A stretch of DNA of 64,000 bases from Adineta ricciae. Lineage: Eukaryota; Rotifera; Eurotatoria; Adinetida; Adinetidae. The notes under the pieces were generated by a model. That model was not told the origin of the DNA, did not search any database, and was given only the letters and a program-made list of their open reading frames with translations. A program made the translations under genes and the position numbers. The stretch spans positions 1 through 64,000 of the forward strand of contig CAJNOJ010000402.1 in the NCBI GenBank assembly GCA_905250025.1, given 5' to 3'. Of the stretch, positions 57,169 through 64,000 are shown piece after piece (positions within the stretch are counted from its first letter, which is position 1; the number at the start of each line of letters is the position of its first letter).

Positions 57169-57337
57169 GTGCATCAGAGCTATCTATTCGTCACTACTAT
57201 GTAATTGAGGAAAGTTTTAGAATGAGGTGACAATTTGCATGGCGCGTACTCTGCAATATAGAAAGGCTAATTTACTTAGTAAAACAAGATTGGAGTCGCT
57301 ATAGAGATTATTTCTAAATAATCGTTTAGCGGCTCCG

Positions 57338-57877
57338 CTACAGTCTTTCGATTCTCTTTAACAACTTGTAACTACCTGTTTCTGCTTCTGTAGTTGGGTT
57401 AGTGCTGCTTATTGCCGATGCAATTCTCTGTTGTAGGGACGTGCATTTGCTGAGAGCATAAGTCACTCCAGCAGAGATTGTAACTATGGCAACTGTCTTC
57501 ATCGTGGCTATTGATCTAAAGGCAAATATATTCGAAGCCTCGTGAGATATCGCATAACAACTCTTCGTACGCTTGCGAAGCAGCAGCAGCACCTTGAACG
57601 ACCGTATTTACAGTAGTTTGATTATGAGACTGTTGTGTTTCAGAGATTGGATGGACTTCACCACTTTGAAACCATTGGCGTCCCCTCTGAAACTTGTTCT
57701 TCGCATTGTTGACACTGCGTCGTATCCATTTTTTATCTTGTCATATTTTTTCTTTATAGCCGTTGTTTTATCACAAAGTTGTTTCATCCTTCCAGTATTA
57801 CTAAGAGTAGCACCGCACTTCGGTTCATCTTCCTCTTCCATAGGTTCATTAGTAGATTTCGAACTCATTGCTATCAA
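57338..57877 (-). CDS. Small hypothetical gene, three-exon model
   Basis: Minus strand. The first frame (57877 down to about 57690) begins MIAMSSKSTNEPMEEEDEPK and is acidic, then basic. The last segment ends SKCTSLQQRIASAISSTNPT ... SYKLLKRIERL, with a hydrophobic stretch (MKTVAIVTISAGVTYAL) that could be a membrane helix. Two short GT-AG candidates (about 35 and 46 bp) join the pieces in one frame through GAAAASQAYEE, but the first is shorter than other introns here. Copy A retains only the last exon, broken. No family recognised. Confidence 0.38.
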
Positions 57878-59785
57878 CAGTTCATATCTGAATGAAACAT
57901 ATCCGCAATCAAAAAGTTGCGTTATACTTTATCCGACGCAGCGAGAGAGAAAAAGACATGATATAGACGGAAAGTGCCATAACATGCTCACGCTCAAATG
58001 CATTACAGAGCACGTTCGATACAGTATTTGTAGAATGCGGTAGGTGTTTTACATTAATACTTAAAAGTATCAATAGACTTGTTTTGAGAGAGTAGCTTTT
58101 TAGGCTTCAAATAAGACCGTGCTAAAGTTCAATATTTTATAGCCAATTTTTCGTCATACCATCGGGAATATATAAGTAAGAACACAATTTTACACGTCAA
58201 ATCTCGCCGTAGATACTCATTCGTTTTGTATAACTTAGCATCATATCAATAACTATGGAGAATACAAATGTTATGAGAATAAACGCTTTGTATACATTAC
58301 GAACTTCGATCGATGTACATGGATCAACGAAAATTTTTCAGATTGGCTTGACAAAACATTTAAAGCAGCAACTTGTTTATCAAAGAAGTTGACTTGAACT
58401 GGAAAATAACGATTTTTTCAACAAAGTCTTTAGGTTAATCTTGAATCTCCACTAACTGCACAAGCTATCAAAAACGATGATGATATATGATTGTTAAATA
58501 AATAAATCAGGAGAACAGGTTGCGTTTACGTTGCTTATACTGACGCAGCAAAATCTTAAACATATCAAACCACACTGATTCCAATGTCATCTGGAATCTC
58601 TGTCGTACGAATTAATCGTTTAAATTAAAAAGATGATACAAATTTTCTTTCTCCACTTAATCAATGACATGAAAATACTTATAGACGAATACTCTTCTTG
58701 TAATTCCTATAGAAATATCATGACAAAAAAAAACAGCTAAAGATGATTCATACTGAAATCTTTCTAGTCACCATCCTTTTTTGATCGCTGACCAACGAAC
58801 ATAAAGACAAAAAAATACTACAACTTATAATGAAAACAGTAGAGTAAGTATGCTAGTAATAAACGAAAACATATGTCCATTATTGATTTCTGTGGATAAC
58901 CTACCTCATCCGTGATGAACGCTTTAGTAAATTACTTAAGACAGTGTCCGAGACTAGATTTAGTCATTCCATTGATGCAGAAGTCAATATTTTTGCTATT
59001 TCCTTCTATTCCTTAATCTAAAACAAGAAAAATGTCATTCAACGACAAAAAACTTGAGAAATGAAGTGCAGTGAAGCGGTAAGTAGGATGCTGGTATTTC
59101 AAATGCTACATTTCGTAGATGGAATTTTGCCTTTGCTCCTTTAAGAAGTATCCACACTCGTTTTGCGTATGTCAATAAAAACCAAGTTATATCAAAAGTG
59201 CTCCTATTGTATACATCAAAACGTGTACCATCTTGAACAGAATCGATGATACACACGGAAATCGATCAGACAAAATTGTACACTAATCACTCTCAATATA
59301 TAAAATATGAATTCATAGCACACGAAATATCTAGGATATGCATTTATGCATAGGAAATAAATTAATTCCTCAGTCCAGAAAAAATTAATTTGAATCTCAA
59401 AGTGTAGTTACCAATGAACTACACTCATTAGAAGTCCTGGATATCAATTCTTATAAGAAACTACTAGTTGTGACTCTCAGAATGTAAACATCTTCTCTCA
59501 TTTATGTTGGCACTATGGTCTGTTCATGGCACATTTTCGAGATGTTGAAACCATTTAAAGAGTGTAACTATTTTTCTTTTACTTCTGCACTCACATCCTT
59601 TTGTCTTCATTTTGAAAGATAACATCTTTATTCTCTTTTTCTATCTTGCACTGATACGTGTGTGAAATGTGGAGCAAAGCTGAGTAAATAGACACATTCG
59701 TTAGAAAAATTTAACAGAGATAAGAAAAGCAACAAAGTATTCTGACAGATTTTTCTCGTCATTTCGAGTGTTTATAGTCAGAAAA
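57878..59785. other. Intergenic (duplication II, copy B)
   Basis: 57878-58857 is specific to this copy; 58858-59785 aligns with 39720-40907. No gene is recognised. Confidence 0.5.
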
Positions 59786-60761
59786 ATGAAATCGTTCTTC
59801 ATCTTGTTAATCACCACCAGTTTGCTTCTTCAAACTGATGCATACGCTAGTATGCGTTCTAAAAAGAAAACGGCACCAATTGGTCCAACATGTACTCAAG
59901 GTGGTCACAATCCGTTACCTCCATCTGGAGTATGTCCTCAATCAAATACCACGTTTGTTTTCCCAGGTTGATTATATTCCCAGAACTCTCAATTATTTTC
60001 ATATTTTGTGTTATATTTAAGGTATGCACGATGTTCCTGCCAGTCAAGCGGCTGTTCACCGTTGGGCGCCGTGGTTTAGTGTCGAGTGGGTATTCTATTA
60101 TGTTTTCGACCCAGACAATATTCCACCTTATTTTCCTGTGCCTCAAGGAAATTTCACATTTACTAACGGGCGAACTTATTTCGATGATACAACTGAGCGA
60201 GGTAGATGTATGAGAGAAGTATATGATACACGATGTATTCCGATCTTTTTCACGGATGTTTTATCAACAAACAATAATTATTCTTGTGATTTTCTCAATA
60301 TTGCTTCAACACAAACAGCTTATTTAATCTTGCATGAAGATCGACCTAAAGGCGCCCCAGAATGTTGCATTATTGGTCAACCATTTCATCCACCATCCAG
60401 AAATTTTTCCGATAATTTATATATTAAAAAAGCTTCAACCATTGAAGTAAATCGAGTAAAAGAATTGGATCTTTTGTTATATGTCTCTCTTCTTTAGGGT
60501 ATTGATATCGATTGGAATGGTTTAACATTAGAAGATGCTGGCCTATTTCTTTATGGTTTTTATAATAAAACAACAGTCATTCCTCATGATCCAATTCCTG
60601 CTTCACGTCCTTATGTATTTTATATGATGGGTGCGCCACAAATAGCAACATGGATGTATCAGAAGTTTGGCGATTGGGATCCGATTAGTAAACCAGATCC
60701 ACGTGTTTGGGAAATTCCTGAATCATGTCGGCAAGCAACTGTGTGTCCAGGATGGAGTTAA
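59786..60761 (+). CDS. Secreted Cys-containing protein, copy B
   Basis: Exons 59786-59966, 60022-60446 and 60498-60761 (introns 55 and 51 bp). 289 aa, with exon lengths identical to copy A (181, 425 and 264 nt). Signal peptide MKSFFILLITTSLLLQTDA. The CCIIGQPFHPP motif, all cysteines and the VCPGW C-terminus are kept; differences from copy A are few and conservative. Equal exon lengths and intron positions in both copies support the model and indicate purifying selection. Confidence 0.87.
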
Positions 60762-60882
60762 AACTGGCATAAAATTCTTTTCAAACTGTTTTATTCTTTC
60801 CTTTTAAATACGCAATTTAATCGAGCATAATAAACAATCGTGAAAGGATGCGCGAGTCAATGATTGTGGCAACTGAGTATAC

Positions 60883-61640
60883 TCACCCACTCTCGATCTG
60901 TATTTGTTTGATTAAGTTACGATTAAATCGATATTCTTTGAAAATGTAAAAATAACGTATAAAGATAGTTATCATGAGTTGTAACAATTCCATTGTGATC
61001 GAGCGAAAACGATTCTTTCGTGATCTCAATTGACACGAAATATAGAAATGAAAGTGCTTTAATCGTTGCATTAGTTGCAGCAATTTCTGTTGAAGTTGAG
61101 TGTCATTCATCGATAAGGAAGAACGTTAGAGGGGAATATCAGATGGTTCTGTCGATGCTCTATTAGCTTTACTTGGGTAAACTCCAGTTACAATTAGATC
61201 CAAACTTTTTAAATTAGGACAATATTGAAGAATAAAAAAACTGATTGTTTCAAGTTTTCATAATTTTAAGGATAAATTTTGCAAATGAGGACTTATATCC
61301 GTTCCGGAGATATGATCCACTGTTTGAAAAGATGGGAATTTTGCGGATGAACAGAATAGTGGTGTAAACGCTGTTCCTTCAATGATGTAATCAGCTCGAT
61401 TGTAAATTATCCATTGTTAGAATTAATTGAAAAAGTTGCTGAAAAAATCTAAATAACTTCTTCGAACATGAATATTACTCATCAAATAATTATAACGAAA
61501 TATAATCTCATTCTATCGTTTGTTCAACGAGGAAAATGAATAAATCAAATCATTTGACGATAAATAACTACATATTGTCAGAAATGATTTCATTGGAGAG
61601 ATGTTCAAAACGTGTTGCCTCATAGTCATATTCACAGTTG
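60883..61640 (-). pseudogene. F-box protein relic, copy B
   Basis: Same gene as 41938-43032, more decayed. The F-box segment (TICSYLSSNDLIYSF) is preceded by an indel that shifts the start frame. The middle region has deletions and stops. The downstream segment (FKEYRFNRNLIKQIQIE) is still readable. Confidence 0.65.
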
Positions 61641-61862
61641 TTCTACAGAAAAACCGCGTTTCTTCGGTCAGATTTCTTTATCATGAGAAAATAGATGGGC
61701 ACAGAACACCAAAAAAAAATGAAGTTGCTCATTCTGTTGCATATCAAAGTGAGTGCAACTATAAAACCAGGATGACAGACATTTGGAGCAAAAATTGACC
61801 CCAGAGTGAATTTCGCTAAGTTCAAATATTAGATGGCCGGAGGTTCATCGCGACTCGATTTA

Positions 61863-62795
61863 TTAACGGTTAGTAAATGTCGTACTTAATCCAATAAGAT
61901 TTCTTCGTCTGGAAAAATTTTTTTTCAAAGAATCTTTCAATGGTTCGGTGAAATAGAATAAAGTCGCAATAAGTACTGGATACGGTAGTACGACGAATAT
62001 ATGTGAAATTCGATAATGATACAATGGAATATTTGTAAAAAATGATGTAACTATAAATGTTACATATGGGACACCGAAGATCAAAAGCATTGACACCAAT
62101 ATCACAATTTGCTTCACCATCTTTAATTCCCGTTGTGCACGAGAGAAGACATTCGCAGCTGTTGCAACATTGTTTATCGATTTGGCGTACAATATTAATC
62201 GAAAATAGAGAAATATAATGATCACTACAGGCACATTATACGTGCAAGATGATATCCAGATGACACCAAAATTGAAGCTAAATAAGATTTCGCAATTTTG
62301 ATTGTAAACATTGTAAACAATGTAACCCGCCAATAATGGAATTAAAGGAAATAATAGACAAAATACGAAGGATATACATATAAGAAACAATTGTGTTCGA
62401 ATCGATTGCCAAAATAAATGAGTCGGATGAACAGCTGTCATGTATCGATGAAATGTTTGTAATGTAAATGAATGTATCATCATAGCACATGATGCAGGAG
62501 TAAAGTAACCTCGAAATAGGCACATCGAATTGTAATATTGTAGTTGTTTAAGATCATTTTCTAATCGAAAGATGTACACCCAAGTCATGTTGATACTTGT
62601 AAGAAGTTGTGCAAAACATGTATAAGCAATAAACATCATCTGTAAGGTATGACAGGCTTTGTCGAAAATGATAACAATTAGAAAAATACAATCGGAAATT
62701 ATGGTGAGAATAAGAGCAAACATTGGGATGATATCTAATGGGATAAACCATGATTCGATAACGACTGGAGTTAAAGTATTATTGAGTTCAGTCAT
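61863..62795 (-). CDS. Rhodopsin-like GPCR, type II, copy B
   Basis: 310 aa, same length as 43263-44195 with about two dozen scattered, mostly conservative replacements. The HRY variant after TM3, the VKQIVILVSMLLIFGVPY TM6 segment and TM7 YFTEPLKD are kept. The C-terminal tail differs most. Intact in both copies, unlike the neighbouring F-box gene. Confidence 0.87.
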   Translation of the reverse strand: MTELNNTLTPVVIESWFIPLDIIPMFALILTIISDCIFLIVIIFDKACHTLQMMFIAYTCFAQLLTSINMTWVYIFRLENDLKQLQYYNSMCLFRGYFTPASCAMMIHSFTLQTFHRYMTAVHPTHLFWQSIRTQLFLICISFVFCLLFPLIPLLAGYIVYNVYNQNCEILFSFNFGVIWISSCTYNVPVVIIIFLYFRLILYAKSINNVATAANVFSRAQRELKMVKQIVILVSMLLIFGVPYVTFIVTSFFTNIPLYHYRISHIFVVLPYPVLIATLFYFTEPLKDSLKKNFSRRRNLIGLSTTFTNR

Positions 62796-63610
62796 TACTA
62801 ATTCTTCTACCGATATGTTGGCATTGAAATTTTGTCTTTCGAATAAAAAGAGTGGACTTGAATAACTTCATTAATATTTTCACACGAAGATGATTCTCCT
62901 TCCTTCGTTAAGAATCTTTTCATCATAGGAAAAGAAAAAGAAAGAAGCTATGTGACGTCAAAACTACTTTACTCGGCAAACCTAATATCTCTGACAAATG
63001 TGTTGTCTAATAACTCATCTAGAGGGTGAGAGTGTGTCAATATGTCTTCGCCTGGTATATTCGTTCAAATGAGCTGTGCGCAGGATGACTTAGAGGCACA
63101 TTAAATGAAGTAATTCGTGTTCAAGGATTTTTAATTTAAATATTTTGATCGGATTGAAAAAGAATTATTTAAATTGCAAAACAAAACAATGATGAAAAGA
63201 AAAGTAATGAAATCGAAAGAATTTTTATCGTTAAGGGCAAAAACTTTTCTTATCACCATCATAAATCTAATTTTTATTATTAAGACAAATAGAAAGAGCA
63301 TTTTATCCCTCGAAAGATTTCAATCGTTCTAAGTTGATTTTGGCGAAAAGAAAAGTTTTACATCAGTTTCCTTATTCTGCGTGCGTTTCTGAAAAAAATA
63401 TCATTATTTTGTAGATTTTCACTTCGTTTTATCGTTGAATTATTTGAGAATTTGCAAAATGAATCTTTTTGGTGACATTGAATGTTTGACTAAAAGACTT
63501 CTGACAATTTATGATTGTCACATTGAGAAGTCAAACTGTTCGGTGTAGCGTTCCGAACGACACTGGAAAGAAAATGAAGTTATTCCCAAATTTGAACGCG
63601 TGAATTAAAT
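62796..63610. other. Intergenic (duplication II, copy B)
   Basis: Counterpart of 44196-45270 with several deletions; no gene recognised. The junction near 63590 shows the loss of roughly 190 bp relative to copy A. Confidence 0.5.
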
Positions 63611-64000
63611 CGCAGAAGGATATGAAGATGAAGAGAAATTAAATCAGTAACTTTTATATCCTGAGGAAATTTGTGTTGATAAAAATCAAACTGTTTTTAT
63701 TGCGGATTTCGTAACTGATTGAAGTATTCGATGGAAATAGAATGAAGAGAAAGGAACAATTGTTGTAGAGGCGAATGAAAGAAAAAGACTTTTTTTTCAT
63801 TCTATTTTCTTTCTTGCTATTTTTCTTATAAATTGATTTAAATCGCTGGTTCGTATACAGTGAATCCGTGAGCTTTTATCACCATTGAAGCAGGTGAAAA
63901 ACTATGTTCGTTAAATATTAATAGCAAAATCGTATTTAAGAAATTGGATAACAACTGCTTCTCGCCTATAAGATGCACATACAACGAAGCCTGACTTAGT
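63611..64000 (+). pseudogene. NHL-repeat gene relic, copy B (runs off window)
   Basis: Matches the start of the 45692 pseudogene, including EICVDKNQTVFIADFVTD, followed directly by a stop. It lacks about 180 bp of the copy A sequence (including the VCVADRGNDRI repeat). The rest lies beyond the window. Confidence 0.6.

Larger units (their letters stand above)
57169..64000 (+). repeat. Direct duplication II, copy B (truncated by window)
   Basis: See copy A (39268-46331). The order is kept. Copy B has an extra 1.3-kb segment holding the upstream exons of the small minus-strand gene. It lacks the hAT MITE and part of the F-box region. Confidence 0.93.

Noticed and set aside
1-64000. CRISPR arrays, bacterial operons, tRNA and rRNA genes
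   Set aside because: Spliceosomal introns and gene style are eukaryotic. No regularly spaced short repeats and no tRNA or rRNA consensus were seen by eye; a tRNAscan run would be needed to be sure.

Overview
The window is eukaryotic: AT-rich, gene-sparse, and with very short GT-AG introns (46-79 bp in every model I could close). Family content points to a bdelloid rotifer (Adineta or Rotaria type): ART-TPR proteins, NHL-repeat proteins, divergent rhodopsin-like GPCRs, F-box, ankyrin and LRR fragments, and many cut-and-paste DNA transposon relics. This assignment is an inference from family content, not a database match.

Layout. 1-5.2 kb is almost empty, with two tiny hAT-type MITEs and degenerate tandem repeats. 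5.26-5.71 kb (-) holds an intronless 6-pyruvoyl-tetrahydropterin synthase with an 82-bp palindrome just upstream. 5.9-10.4 kb is intergenic. 10.5-11.5 kb (+) holds a four-exon short-chain dehydrogenase whose stop codon abuts a piggyBac-like terminus and transposase relic. 11.8-15.1 kb carries a piggyBac MITE, a foldback element and dispersed repeats.

15.1-33.9 kb is a direct (tandem) duplication of a roughly 9-kb block. Each copy contains, in order: a HAD-like phosphatase (+), an ankyrin-type pseudogene (-), an LRR pseudogene (+), a two-exon ADP-ribosyltransferase-TPR gene (+), a coiled-coil/Cys-rich gene (-; intact in copy 2, deleted in copy 1) and a GPCR (-). A third, longer, decayed ART-TPR gene with 17 TPR units follows at 34.6-38.3 kb.

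39.3-46.3 kb and 57.2-64.0 kb are a second direct duplication, cut by the window end. Each copy contains a small minus-strand gene, a three-exon secreted-protein gene (+), an F-box pseudogene (-), a second type of GPCR (-) and the start of an NHL-repeat pseudogene. The first NHL copy is interrupted by two hAT-type insertions; the paralogous copy preserves the empty site of one of them. Between the two blocks lie an OTU-protease relic, a degenerate minisatellite, a mariner transposase fragment, and an intronless galactocerebrosidase (GH59, 658 aa).

In both duplications the same subset stays open in both copies (HAD, ART-TPR, GPCRs, secreted protein) while the ANK, LRR and F-box genes decay, often by different mutations in each copy. 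A single N lies between the two copies of each duplication (24808, 51946), so an assembly join of allelic or homoeologous haplotypes must be excluded before these are called true duplications.
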